Part shown: positions 1 to 6,635 of the stretch, piece by piece
How the letters are laid out: every line of letters begins with the position of its first letter
Position numbering within the stretch: position 1 is the stretch's first letter
NCBI GenBank assembly: GCA_045124505.1
Contig: JBGVLZ010000042.1
Span: forward strand, 1 to 9,401
DNA: 9,401 nt
Origin: RGIG7213 sp045124505
GTDB lineage: Bacteria > Bacillota > Clostridia > Oscillospirales > CAG-272
Reading direction: 5' to 3'
Made by a program: the position numbers and the translations under genes
Notes under the pieces: model-generated
Told to the model about the DNA's origin: nothing
Seen by the model: the letters and a program-made list of their open reading frames with translations, nothing else
Databases searched by the model: none

Positions 1-34
1 AATTCAAAATGATCCCCGGCAATCATGGTGATTA

Positions 35-84
35 GACCAATAATTTTTCACTACAGCTTCGCTTTCGCTTCAAAATTATTGGTC
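35..84. repeat. 13-bp perfect inverted repeat with 24-nt loop
   Basis: GACCAATAATTTT at 35-47 is the exact reverse complement of AAAATTATTGGTC at 72-84. The loop between them is rich in TTCGCTT-type pyrimidine repeats. There is no T-run directly after the stem on either strand, so a rho-independent terminator for a gene left of the window is possible but not shown. It could equally be part of the palindromic intergenic repeats common in this window. The neighbouring stretch 85-143 shows nothing else. Confidence 0.55.
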
Positions 85-143
85 GGAAAGTTGTAAACCA
101 TGTGTCTTCACAAATTGTAAATGATGTTGCCCTTGACACAAGC

Positions 144-237
144 CCCCGCCCTACGGCACCACCCCGAATATACAAACCGTAGGGGACAAGACGCAATCAC
201 TTTGCTTTGCAAAGTGACGACGTCCCGCATGAAATGA
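144..237 (+). repeat. Dispersed mosaic palindromic repeat, copy A
   Basis: This non-coding block is built from modules found elsewhere in the window. 144-156 is the reverse complement of a CCGTAGGGCGGGG module seen at 6755-6767 and 6834-6846. 157-185 is a CACCAC...GAATATACA...CCGTAGGGG module shared with 9376-9401 (same strand) and 6663-6691 (opposite strand). After CCGTAGGGG comes a variable core holding a perfect 9-bp hairpin (TCACTTTGC at 197-205, loop TTT, GCAAAGTGA at 209-217) inside GGGAC/GTCCC arms. The block ends with CCCGCATGAAATGA at 224-237, identical to 9294-9307. No ORF crosses it convincingly. 238-385 holds nothing beyond a weak ATCGTT/AACGAT inverted repeat. Confidence 0.8.
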
Positions 238-385
238 ACCGTACATTTTACACTTCGGCGTGATGATTTGATTTAAAATCGTTAGACATAAAAAACGATA
301 AACCTTGTTTTTTGTATTCTTACCGCCGTTTTACCATATCTTGCTCCGATTTTCCGAAAAAACTTATAAAATTTCCCCTGTGTGT

Positions 386-419
386 TTCGACAGTTTAAGC
401 AAGCCGTTTGCTGTATTAT
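386..419 (+). promoter_or_regulatory. Probable Spo0A-activated promoter of spoIIE
   Basis: TTCGACA at 386-392 is a perfect reverse-orientation Spo0A box (TGTCGAA). It sits where the -35 element would be, and a -10-like TATTAT lies at 414-419. If TTCGAC is the -35 hexamer, the spacer is 22 bp. The known Spo0A-activated sigma-A promoters of Bacillus subtilis spoIIG and spoIIE have just such over-long 21-22 bp spacers with 0A boxes at the -35 region, so the layout fits. The site lies about 45 bp before the spoIIE start codon. A second, upstream 0A box is not clear. The assignment is sequence match plus family knowledge; binding is inferred. Confidence 0.68.
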
Positions 420-461
420 ATCTACAAACAAAGGAAGCTGTAAAGGAAGGGAAATCAAAAA

Positions 462-2777
462 ATGAAGGAAGAAAAAGAAATCGGAAAGAAAGAGAAAATA
501 TTTGAAAAATACACGGAAAAAGCCGAGGCGAAGGAGCTTTTCACGGCAGTCTTCTACTGTGCCGTATCGTATTTGTTCGGCTGTGCCGAAATGATGTTCG
601 GCACGTATCCTTTAGGGATAGCATTTATGTGTACTGTCAGGCATCACGTACTGTTTGCCGTTTTCGGTGCTTTTTTGTCATCGCTCGTTTGCGGAGCTCC
701 GATATCGGTCGGCGTTTGCGGCTGTGCTGCGGCACTCGTATTCCGTTACGGTCTTAAATACGTTTCTTCAAACGGCAAAAAATACGGCATCATGACGTTT
801 GACGACAGTCTTGTAAGCCGTATTTGTTCTGCCGCATCGGGACTTTTTGCCGCATCCTGCCTGCGCATAATCGAGGGCGGATTTACATATTACGATCTGT
901 TCGCAGGTATTTTTAACGTCTTTTTCGGAATGCTTATGGTGTACGTTTATTCACTTGCGTGCGATGAAGAAAACAGATACACCCAAAAATACGAGGCTGG
1001 AATAGGCGCTGTATTTTTTTCATCCGTGTCAGCGCTTTGCACAGTAGAGCTTTTCGGGCTGTCCTGCGGTGCTGTGGCATCACTCATACTGCCCTTATAC
1101 ACCGCGCGAAAGGGCGGTGCTCTGAGGGGGACTGTTATAGGCTTTTTGTGCGGTGCGGCACTCGATATAACCGTCTGCCCTATGTTTGGTGCCGCCGGGT
1201 TTGTATGCGGTTTACTGTCGGGGACATCTCTGGCATACAGCATAACAGCAGGCATTTTATCTTCGCTTTTATGCGGTTTTTACATAGACGGTGCAAATAC
1301 GGTAATAACGTATCTGCCCGAAGCCGTCACCGTCTTACTGCTTTACATACCGTTTGAAAAAATGAAGCTTTTGCCCTCCCTCCGGCTCTTCCGTGATGAC
1401 GTTGCGTACACGTACGCCGTGTCATCGGGCGACATCGGCAAGGAGCTGAAAAGCATATCTTACAAAAACGGACTTTCAGCCTTGTCAAAGTCGCTTCACG
1501 ATATATCCGAGGTCATGTGCACACTGTCCGAAAAGGAAAAACGGCCCGCAGTTCATGAGATATGTGACCTTTGCGAAAAAGAATTTACCGTTTTCTGCAA
1601 AAAATGCTCGATGAAAAAGCTGTGCTTTAAAGACGGAATAAGGGGCTCACGCCACATCCGAAATACTGCCGCGGCTATATACGAAAAAGGTGCGCTGTCA
1701 ACAAACGATCTGCCCGAAAAAATTAAAACAAACTGCTATTTTGCAGACAAAATAACTGTTTCGCTTAATATAAAATTAGCTGAATATACAGCGGAACGGC
1801 TGAAAAACAACAAGACCGAGGTAATGGCGGAGGATTACATGGCACTTTCTGAGCTTATCGCCCAGACCGTGCAGAAAAACGAAGAAGAAAATGAAATAAA
1901 CACCGAGCTTACAGAAAAGCTTCGGCGCAAAATGCTTTACAAGGACCTGTTTTCAAACAATGTTTCCGTATACGGAACAGAATCCCTCACCGTAATTGCC
2001 TGCGGCATTGACACGGGTAAGATAAAAAAGCTGTCGGAGGAAATACGGAAAAACTTCAGCAAAGTCCTCGGTGTCACCCTTACAGCCCCTTCATACACCG
2101 TGTGCGGTGATTATATCTGCGCCATTTTCAAAAGAGCTGTCAAATTCACATCATCCGTTGCGGAGTTACAGTCTGCAAAGGACGGCGAAACAATAAACGG
2201 CGACAGCATTTTTTCCTTTACCGAGGGCGGAAAGCTTTACGTTTGCATATGTGACGGAATGGGAAGCGGAAAATGTGCGGCGCTGACATCAAAGACCGCA
2301 TCGCTTTTTCTTCAGAAAATGATACACGGCGGCTGTAACACGGACGGGGCTTTGAAAATGCTGAATCATTTTATAAGAAGCAAAACCGGGGAATGCTTCA
2401 CTACGGTCGATCTTATGACACTTGATTTAATGACGGGAAAAGCATCGTTTACAAAAAGCGGTGCGCCGCCGTCGTACATCATACGTGACGGCAGGATATT
2501 CAGGATAGCCTCACACACACCGCCCGTCGGCATCATGGCTCAGCTGTGTGCCGAAAGAATAGATTTTGCTTTTCAAAACGGAGATATTGCGGTTATGACC
2601 TCCGACGGCGTCGGAAGCTCAGACGAGCATCTTGTGTGGCTGTATAACATCCTGACATACGAAAGCGGAGCAGATACCGATGAGCTTTGCGAAAAAATAA
2701 TGTCCCGTTCAAAGGAAGAAACAAGATCATCCGATGACACCACCGTTTGCGCCGTGAAAATTTCATCGGTAATATAA
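462..2777 (+). CDS. spoIIE: Stage II sporulation protein E (SpoIIE), membrane PP2C-type Ser/Thr phosphatase
   Basis: SpoIIE dephosphorylates the anti-anti-sigma factor SpoIIAA-P at the asymmetric septum and so releases sigma-F in the forespore; it also interacts with FtsZ. The protein is 771 residues, close to the 827 of B. subtilis. Residues 1-22 are charged and cytoplasmic, about 24-297 contain roughly ten hydrophobic membrane segments, 300-560 is the regulatory linker, and 565-770 is the PP2C domain. Likely metal-binding aspartates are D581 in GDS, D598 in CDGMGSG, D715 in SDGV and D758/D759 in DDTTV; FTTVDLMTLDL (646-656) and SGAPPSYI (666-673) are also typical of the SpoIIE phosphatase family. 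The linker has a cysteine cluster (C368, C371, C379, C382, C388). The ATG is chosen because AAGGAAGG lies at 443-450, 11 nt before it. It is monocistronic and convergent with the next gene. Confidence 0.97.
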   Translation: MKEEKEIGKKEKIFEKYTEKAEAKELFTAVFYCAVSYLFGCAEMMFGTYPLGIAFMCTVRHHVLFAVFGAFLSSLVCGAPISVGVCGCAAALVFRYGLKYVSSNGKKYGIMTFDDSLVSRICSAASGLFAASCLRIIEGGFTYYDLFAGIFNVFFGMLMVYVYSLACDEENRYTQKYEAGIGAVFFSSVSALCTVELFGLSCGAVASLILPLYTARKGGALRGTVIGFLCGAALDITVCPMFGAAGFVCGLLSGTSLAYSITAGILSSLLCGFYIDGANTVITYLPEAVTVLLLYIPFEKMKLLPSLRLFRDDVAYTYAVSSGDIGKELKSISYKNGLSALSKSLHDISEVMCTLSEKEKRPAVHEICDLCEKEFTVFCKKCSMKKLCFKDGIRGSRHIRNTAAAIYEKGALSTNDLPEKIKTNCYFADKITVSLNIKLAEYTAERLKNNKTEVMAEDYMALSELIAQTVQKNEEENEINTELTEKLRRKMLYKDLFSNNVSVYGTESLTVIACGIDTGKIKKLSEEIRKNFSKVLGVTLTAPSYTVCGDYICAIFKRAVKFTSSVAELQSAKDGETINGDSIFSFTEGGKLYVCICDGMGSGKCAALTSKTASLFLQKMIHGGCNTDGALKMLNHFIRSKTGECFTTVDLMTLDLMTGKASFTKSGAPPSYIIRDGRIFRIASHTPPVGIMAQLCAERIDFAFQNGDIAVMTSDGVGSSDEHLVWLYNILTYESGADTDELCEKIMSRSKEETRSSDDTTVCAVKISSVI

Positions 2778-2830
2778 CAAATCAATACAGGGTAGGCACA
2801 TTTAAGGAAATATATGGTAAAATTTGTAGA

Positions 2831-2896
2831 GGCGACCATCGGTCGCCCGCCTATAAATGGATAAACTGCTTAAAAACAGGAGTGTGCAGTTCGCAC
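2831..2896. repeat. Short intergenic hairpins after spoIIE
   Basis: GGCGACC (2831-2837) and GGTCGCC (2841-2847) form a 7-bp stem with loop ATC, preceded by GTAGA and followed by CGCC. This resembles a degenerate version of the GTAGGGGC-palindrome-GCCCG repeat seen elsewhere in the window. A second small hairpin, GTGC-AGTTC-GCAC (2884-2896), shares the GCAGTTCGC string with the repeat copy at 9335-9343. Neither stem is followed by a T-run, so an intrinsic terminator for spoIIE is not evident. Confidence 0.5.
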
Positions 2897-2920
2897 TACA
2901 AAAATATTAAAAAACATACA

Positions 2921-2962
2921 GGGCGGCTCATTTTGGGAAACAATTCCCAAAATGTGCCGCCC
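2921..2962 (-). terminator. Strong hairpin, probable terminator of the GH78-like gene
   Basis: GGGCGGCTCATTTTGGGAA at 2921-2939 pairs with 2944-2962 over 19 positions with a single mismatch (T2928 opposite T2955) and a 4-nt loop. Read on the minus strand, the stem begins 28 nt after the TGA stop at 2991-2993 and is followed by TGTATGTTTTTT, a T-rich tail that supports intrinsic termination in that direction. On the plus strand the stem is followed by TGACAATTTATAAAAAC, so it may also stop spoIIE transcripts but less clearly. A mobile palindromic repeat that happens to act as a terminator is an alternative reading. Confidence 0.7.
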
Positions 2963-2990
2963 CTGACAATTTATAAAAACAGATCTTTGA

Positions 2991-5123
2991 TCATTTATTG
3001 TAAATACCGCACAGCCAATATATGACGTGGGAGGCAAAGCCGTGGTTACAGCTTGCGCAGGGTGTATCGTTTTCCCAGAGCGTGCCTGTACGGTCTGCCA
3101 TCATTTCAAAATATCCTCTGATATTTTCCGTGACCTTGTCATAAAGTCCGTATCTGTAAAGCAGTTCAAGGCGCAGATAGTTGCCGATAAACGCATTTGC
3201 AAACGGAATACGCTCCCATTTGCGTGTTTCTTTTCTTTCCGGACCGAAATCGTTTACGAGCGTATCCCAAAGCTCAGGATACAATTCAGGCGTTGCGATA
3301 TCGGTAAAGAATGCGTAATACTGACAGCTTTCGGTGCATTTGCCCGACAAAACAGGCTCACCCGATGCGTCATATACGGCATTATCACAGAAAAAGTCAC
3401 CCATAAATGAGTAATTACGGATAGTTTCCGCAAGCTCATCGGCTTCCTTTTCAAGCGCATCATCACTGTACAGCTTCGCAATACAGCGCTTGAACTTGCA
3501 GTAAAGCATATTCGACGGGAATGAAATGTCCTGTGTGAGCTTGTTGGACTCCGACCACTCTATGAACACCCAGCTTTCGAGCTTGCTTAAAAGTCCTTCG
3601 TTGTTTTCAAACCCTCTTAAAAATCCGAGAAGCGAATAGACCGTTTCTTTGCAGTCATCAACGAGCTTTCTATCCCCGCTTCTTTCCAGGTATTCCTCAA
3701 GCTCAACGCAGAACCACATCGCCCAGTTGGGAATGTATTTCGTATCGTTGTGATCCGACGGATAGCACATCGGGAGCATACCGTGGGGAATGTAAGCAAA
3801 GCTGTCGGGAAGTATGAAGTTTTCGATAAAATTGCGTTCAACAGCCGTTTTGCCCGTCAGCGCATACTCAACACGGGATGTAAAAAAGCTGTCGCACAGC
3901 CATCCCGCACGCTCACGTGAGGGACAGTCCATATAAATATCGAGTGTATTCTGGCAGAATGTCGATACTGCCGCATCGTATATCTTATCAAGCACGGTGT
4001 CGTTCATTTCGGGCTTTTTGGCTGTAATTTCACCCCTGTTGAACTCATAACGGCGGAGGGAAACATCATCGATATAAGCTTCCCCGCCGAGTGATGTGAT
4101 GCTTATGTATCTGTATGAATACGGCTCAAGCGTGAAAAGGTCATACTCACCCGCATCAAGATCCCAACATATAACACTGCACGTTTTCAGTCTGAACGGG
4201 TCAACCGCACCGTCAGTCAGTATCTCATCAAATGCGGCAAATATCCTCGTTTTTTCGGTACATCTCACCTTGAATTCAATAAATCCCGTAAGCTCAGCAC
4301 CCATATCGAACACGGCATAAGAATCCTTTTTCAGCTTTGCACCCGAGGCTTCAAAAACTCCCGAAGCCTTTTCGTTAAAATCAAGCTTTCCATATTCATT
4401 CGATGTGAAATATTCAAGCTGTTCGGGCAAAAATCCCTTGAAAATGGGAGATATATTTGATATCGACCTGTCTGTATAATATTCGTCCTTTTCAGATACG
4501 GTCACATCGCCTGCCGACAGTATGCTTTTTGCAATATCTGTCTGATAATCGGGGTATGCAACGCCGCGGGGCAGAAATACACCGGGGGAAACCGTCGAAA
4601 GCTCAACTGTTTCGGGGTTAAAATCGGGATCGTTTTCGTATCTGTTATATTCACTGCCGTAGCGGTAGACCTCGGAAAACGTGCGCTGGAATGAATATCT
4701 TTGTGTATATTTCAGCTTCTGCGTATATTCTATGGCTTCAAAGCCGTAAACGCCCGTTGCCGATATACATTCCGTGCCCGAAACAAATTCAGCACACAGA
4801 AACTGTACACCCTCGGGATATTCAAAGTTGTTTACGTTATAGCCTGCAACAAGCAAAGAAATTACGTTTTTGTCATTTGTCAGGTACTCATCAAGGTTGA
4901 TTTCGTCAACTCTGAAAAATCCGTGCGCCGTTCTTGCAGGGCCGGATGCGACAAATTTGCCGTTTACGCACAGACGGAAACAGCAGTTACACGCAATTTT
5001 TATGACACCTGTTTTGTTTTTTACTACACTTCTGAACAGAAGAGTGTGGTTCATTTCCTCGCTTTTTCCCGTTTGCCACACGGGCAAAGCTTCGGTAAAA
5101 CCGTTATATTCCGAAAATTTCAT
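2991..5123 (-). CDS. GH78-like family glycoside hydrolase (alpha-L-rhamnosidase-type), cytoplasmic
   Basis: A 710-residue protein resembling family 78 glycosidases, which hydrolyse terminal alpha-L-rhamnose from glycosides. No signal peptide is visible, so it should act on imported oligosaccharides. Residues about 20-200 look like the N-terminal beta-sandwich (LCVNGKFVASGPARTAHGFF, 51-70), 265-360 like a second beta domain (FDMGAELTGFIEF, 272-284), and 370-665 like the (alpha/alpha)6 barrel. DCPSRERAGW (399-408) with D411 matches the DCPxRxExxGW catalytic motif; E404 is the likely general acid. TLWE (681-684) followed by NHG (693-695) fits the general-base region, E684. The start is ATG at 5121-5123 because AAGGTG lies at 5129-5134, 5 nt away. 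The frame stays open to 5351, but the added 76 residues are unlike the family and overlap a probable RNA. Rhamnose specificity is inferred; the DCPSRERAGW form is divergent from the usual RDERLGW. Confidence 0.85.
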   Translation of the reverse strand: MKFSEYNGFTEALPVWQTGKSEEMNHTLLFRSVVKNKTGVIKIACNCCFRLCVNGKFVASGPARTAHGFFRVDEINLDEYLTNDKNVISLLVAGYNVNNFEYPEGVQFLCAEFVSGTECISATGVYGFEAIEYTQKLKYTQRYSFQRTFSEVYRYGSEYNRYENDPDFNPETVELSTVSPGVFLPRGVAYPDYQTDIAKSILSAGDVTVSEKDEYYTDRSISNISPIFKGFLPEQLEYFTSNEYGKLDFNEKASGVFEASGAKLKKDSYAVFDMGAELTGFIEFKVRCTEKTRIFAAFDEILTDGAVDPFRLKTCSVICWDLDAGEYDLFTLEPYSYRYISITSLGGEAYIDDVSLRRYEFNRGEITAKKPEMNDTVLDKIYDAAVSTFCQNTLDIYMDCPSRERAGWLCDSFFTSRVEYALTGKTAVERNFIENFILPDSFAYIPHGMLPMCYPSDHNDTKYIPNWAMWFCVELEEYLERSGDRKLVDDCKETVYSLLGFLRGFENNEGLLSKLESWVFIEWSESNKLTQDISFPSNMLYCKFKRCIAKLYSDDALEKEADELAETIRNYSFMGDFFCDNAVYDASGEPVLSGKCTESCQYYAFFTDIATPELYPELWDTLVNDFGPERKETRKWERIPFANAFIGNYLRLELLYRYGLYDKVTENIRGYFEMMADRTGTLWENDTPCASCNHGFASHVIYWLCGIYNK

Positions 5124-5159
5124 ATTTTCACCTTGTTTAGAAAAATTGTCGCAAAATAC

Positions 5160-5346
5160 AAAAAACCCGCCGAGCCGTGTAATCGAGCATTGAGAAACCC
5201 TGCATTGCAGGTTGGTGTCCTCTTCCGAACTTTGTGCTACCAACATCCGAACAGATCGTGCGCCGTAAGGCTTGAACAGGAAATATTCGGGAGGTCTGCA
5301 TTCCCATATCGGAAAGCCCGGACTCCATAGTTCTCTTGTGGGTTTT
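5160..5346 (-). ncRNA. Candidate structured RNA or 5' leader, type not identified
   Basis: The minus strand here carries many short self-complementary segments and ends in GGCGGG followed by T6 (5160-5165). Visible pairings: AAAACCC (5346-5340) with GGGTTTT (5168-5162), closing the whole unit; GAGAA (5335-5331) with TTCTC (5196-5192); CGGG (5320-5317) with CCCG (5291-5288), enclosing TTCC/GGAA; GTTGGT with ACCAAC about 22 nt apart; and CCTGC-AAT-GCAGG (5211-5199). GTTCGGA occurs twice. A weak -10-like GATAAT lies at 5360-5355 with no good -35. The T-run is 36 nt before the GH78-like start codon, leaving no room for a separate promoter, so the RNA may be that gene's leader or an independent RNA with read-through. 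It lacks recognisable SRP, tmRNA, RNase P, T-box or common riboswitch signatures. 6S-like and raiA-like RNAs remain possible. Confidence 0.45.
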
Positions 5347-5371
5347 AACACCCAATTATCACTAACCGAGC

Positions 5372-5389
5372 AGGAAATTTGTATTTTCC
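5372..5389 (-). terminator. Weak hairpin after the DUF1292 gene
   Basis: AGGAAA (5372-5377) and TTTCCT (5384-5389) form a 6-bp stem about 10 nt after the stop codon of the DUF1292 gene on the minus strand. There is no T-run after it, so it may be only a weak or incidental terminator, and transcription could continue into the candidate RNA and the GH78-like gene. Confidence 0.25.
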
Positions 5390-5398
5390 TATTTTAAA

Positions 5399-5701
5399 TT
5401 ATTCGTCAGCGCCGTAATCAGCTTCGGAGAACAGCTCATCCTCGAAAATATCAGCTACAGCATCAAATTCGTCATCGTCGTCAACGGTTACGAAAATATC
5501 CTCGCCGTCATCGTCCTTTGCGGATTTGAGAATAGTATATTCAACACTGTCGCCGTCGTTACCGTCTGGCATCGGGATAACCGCAAAATATATACCGCCT
5601 TCGTATTCACAGCTTCCTACGACCTCGAAATCGGTTTCTACACCGTCCTCGTCCGTGAGGGTGAATATGTCGGCATCATTTTCAAACAATTCTTCTGACA
5701 T
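5399..5701 (-). CDS. DUF1292 domain protein (YrzB-like), small acidic
   Basis: A 100-residue protein of the DUF1292 family, represented in B. subtilis by YrzB; the molecular role of the family is unknown. Family marks are the N-terminal IFTLTDEDGVETDFEVV (12-28), then EGGIYFAVIPM (34-44), and the EDIFVTVDDDDEFDAVADIF stretch (67-86). It is extremely acidic, with 36 Asp/Glu in 100 residues and only two lysines, and no signal peptide or membrane segment, so it is cytosolic. ATG at 5699-5701 is preceded by AAAGGA at 5712-5717. The C-terminal tail after residue 86 is just acidic residues. It has its own consensus promoter and may be transcribed alone; in other Firmicutes the gene often sits near ruvX/alaS, a context not seen here. 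Confidence 0.85.
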   Translation of the reverse strand: MSEELFENDADIFTLTDEDGVETDFEVVGSCEYEGGIYFAVIPMPDGNDGDSVEYTILKSAKDDDGEDIFVTVDDDDEFDAVADIFEDELFSEADYGADE

Positions 5702-5749
5702 AATTATATTATCCTTTCAAAGTTAAATTTATACCTTTTTCTATCCGCT

Positions 5750-5778
5750 ATTATATCACTATTAAACCGTTTTGTCAA
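5750..5778 (-). promoter_or_regulatory. Consensus sigma-A promoter of the DUF1292 gene
   Basis: On the minus strand TTGACA (5778-5773) and TATAAT (5755-5750) are separated by exactly 17 bp. Both hexamers match the consensus perfectly. The -10 lies about 50 bp before the ATG at 5701, leaving a short leader with the AAAGGA ribosome binding site. This predicts strong vegetative expression independent of the small gene upstream. Confidence 0.85.
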
Positions 5779-5817
5779 TAGAAACAGTCGGTGTGATCGA
5801 CAGGGAGATTTTATTTT

Positions 5818-6093
5818 TTATATTATATTGTTGTTATTACCAAGCTCAAAAAGAAACGAAACGGCAAATTCGCATCCCTTAAAAAATGCTTTTTTCGCAT
5901 AAATCGTTTCAATATCATACAGTGTTTCAAAGCATCTTTCAACGGCTTCCTTTTCTTCATCATTCAGACTTACATACGCTTTTTCACGAAGGTCTGCTAA
6001 CTTTTTTAAAAGCTCTTTTTCTTCATTTGTATTAATTGTTGAACATTCTTCAAAAAAATATTTTTCCCAAAGATTATTAAGTATCTCTTTCAT
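5818..6093 (-). CDS. Small protein, probable DUF6809 family
   Basis: A 91-residue, helix-rich, charged protein. The pattern of an N-terminal MKEILNNLWEKYF, a central run of acidic/basic heptads (EEKELLKKLADLREKAYVSL, 24-43; NDEEKEAVERCFETL, 44-58) and a C-terminal FFKGCEFAVSFLFEL (70-84) resembles the DUF6809 family of roughly 90-residue clostridial proteins of unknown function, but this was judged by eye. No signal peptide or enzyme motif is visible; the C-terminal half is amphipathic or hydrophobic and could mediate dimer or membrane contact. ATG at 6091-6093 has AAAGGTG at 6101-6107, 7 nt away. It is divergent from the XRE repressor gene, and its promoter overlaps a large dyad, so repression by that protein is likely. 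The A+T-rich composition differs from the flanking large genes and hints at transfer. No clear terminator follows. Confidence 0.75.
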   Translation of the reverse strand: MKEILNNLWEKYFFEECSTINTNEEKELLKKLADLREKAYVSLNDEEKEAVERCFETLYDIETIYAKKAFFKGCEFAVSFLFELGNNNNII

Positions 6094-6135
6094 TTTTTAT
6101 CACCTTTCAGATCACTATAAAAGTGGACTGAATAT

Positions 6136-6164
6136 ATTATAGTCCGCAAATGAACTAAAGTCAA
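6136..6164 (-). promoter_or_regulatory. Sigma-A promoter of the DUF6809-like gene
   Basis: On the minus strand TTGACT (6164-6159) and TATAAT (6141-6136) are 17 bp apart, a near-perfect sigma-A promoter. The left arm of the 13-bp operator dyad lies inside the spacer and the right arm lies just upstream of the -35. A smaller GGACT/AGTCC inverted repeat (6125-6129, 6141-6145) brackets the -10. Confidence 0.85.
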
Positions 6165-6182
6165 CCTTTTTTAGTTCATTTG
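6147..6182. promoter_or_regulatory. 13-bp inverted repeat, probable operator for the XRE repressor
   Basis: CAAATGAACTAAA (6147-6159) is the exact reverse complement of TTTAGTTCATTTG (6170-6182), separated by 10 bp. The centre-to-centre spacing of the arms is 23 bp, about two helical turns, so two repressor units would lie on the same DNA face. It covers the -35 and spacer of the minus-strand gene and lies 30-70 bp before the XRE start codon. Binding by the neighbouring XRE protein, controlling both genes, is inferred from the layout. Confidence 0.7.
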
Positions 6183-6223
6183 TAGTATTAATTTTTCAAA
6201 AGGTATATCAGGTGGTGAAAAAA

Positions 6224-6442
6224 ATGAGTCTGTATCAAAGAATACGTGATTTAAGAGAAGATGCGGATAAGAGTCAGGAAGAAATTGCAAAAGTCATCGG
6301 TACAAGTCAATCTTATTATGCGCAATATGAAAACGGCAAAAGAGCTATTCCGTTTGAACGGGTAATTATTTTGGCGAAATATTATAATGTTTCTCTTGAT
6401 TATATTGCAGGACTGATCGATACTCCGAAAAAAATCAAATAA
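6224..6442 (+). CDS. XRE-family helix-turn-helix transcriptional regulator
   Basis: A 72-residue, single-domain Cro/CI-type DNA-binding protein. MSLYQRIRDLRED forms helix 1, QEEIAKVIG helix 2, TSQSYYAQYENGKRAIP the recognition helix region, then FERVIILAKYYNVSLDYIAG the last helices. The length and the DYIAGLIDTPKK ending are typical of small clostridial XRE repressors that lack a separate dimerisation or ligand domain. ATG at 6224 is preferred because AGGTGG lies at 6210-6215, 8 nt upstream; an in-frame GTG pair at 6212 and 6215 would add four residues (VVKK-type) and overlaps that ribosome binding site. The gene is divergent from the DUF6809-like gene, with a shared 13-bp dyad, suggesting autoregulation and control of its neighbour. 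No strong promoter of its own is obvious. Composition is A+T-rich compared with the large genes. Confidence 0.93.
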   Translation: MSLYQRIRDLREDADKSQEEIAKVIGTSQSYYAQYENGKRAIPFERVIILAKYYNVSLDYIAGLIDTPKKIK

Positions 6443-6500
6443 CAAAAGCCATCTGACGTTATTGATCCTGTTTTATGCGTCGCGCACGCTACCACCATAT

Positions 6501-6527
6501 AATGTTATTCGCAGGACGGATAACATT
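6501..6527 (+). repeat. 11-bp hairpin downstream of the XRE gene
   Basis: AATGTTATTCG (6501-6511) pairs with CGGATAACATT (6517-6527), including one G-U pair, around the loop CAGGA. It begins about 60 nt after the XRE stop and is not followed by a T-run, so it is a poor intrinsic terminator. A GCGGC-ACC-GCCGC hairpin follows at 6532-6544. The pair marks the left edge of the repeat-filled gap before 7046; 6443-6500 contains nothing recognisable. Confidence 0.5.
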
Positions 6528-6570
6528 TCAAGCGGCACCGCCGCATTTCATGTTTAAACCCATTTTTCAG

Positions 6571-6616
6571 CCTTCTCCAGCGGGAGAAGGTGGCACCGAA
6601 GGTGACGGATGAGGTG
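6571..6616 (-). repeat. CACCTCATCCGTCA-type double-hairpin repeat, copy 1
   Basis: Read on the minus strand this begins CACCTCATCCGTCA, forms a small CACC-TTC-GGTG hairpin (6604-6594), continues GCCACCTTC, and contains an 8-bp CCTTCTCC/GGAGAAGG stem (6571-6578 with 6583-6590). A second copy at 6881-6929 lies in the opposite orientation. The element type (CACCTCATCCGTCA followed by a CCTTCCCC/GGGGAAGG stem) is one I recognise as frequent between genes of gut Clostridia; its function is not known to me. Confidence 0.75.
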
Positions 6617-6635
6617 TTTTTGAACCCATTTACGC

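Noticed and set aside
305..505. Small open frame before spoIIE
   Set aside because: It overlaps the spoIIE promoter and start in another frame and has no ribosome binding site or protein-like composition.
947..1357. Open frames on both strands inside spoIIE
   Set aside because: They are out-of-frame shadows of the membrane-segment part of spoIIE and have no recognisable motifs or start signals.
4701..5330. Open frame of 209 codons on the plus strand
   Set aside because: It lies opposite the GH78-like gene, which has family motifs and a good ribosome binding site; the plus-strand peptide shows no domain-like pattern.
5160..5346. Assignment as SRP RNA, tmRNA, RNase P RNA or T-box leader
   Set aside because: The diagnostic motifs (GGAAGGAAGCAGCC-type SRP loop, tRNA-like tmRNA end, RNase P core, T-box GGTGGNACCGCG) are not present.
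6093..6442. Classical toxin-antitoxin pair
   Set aside because: The genes are divergent, not co-directional, and the small protein shows no known toxin fold; a repressor/target module is the more careful description.
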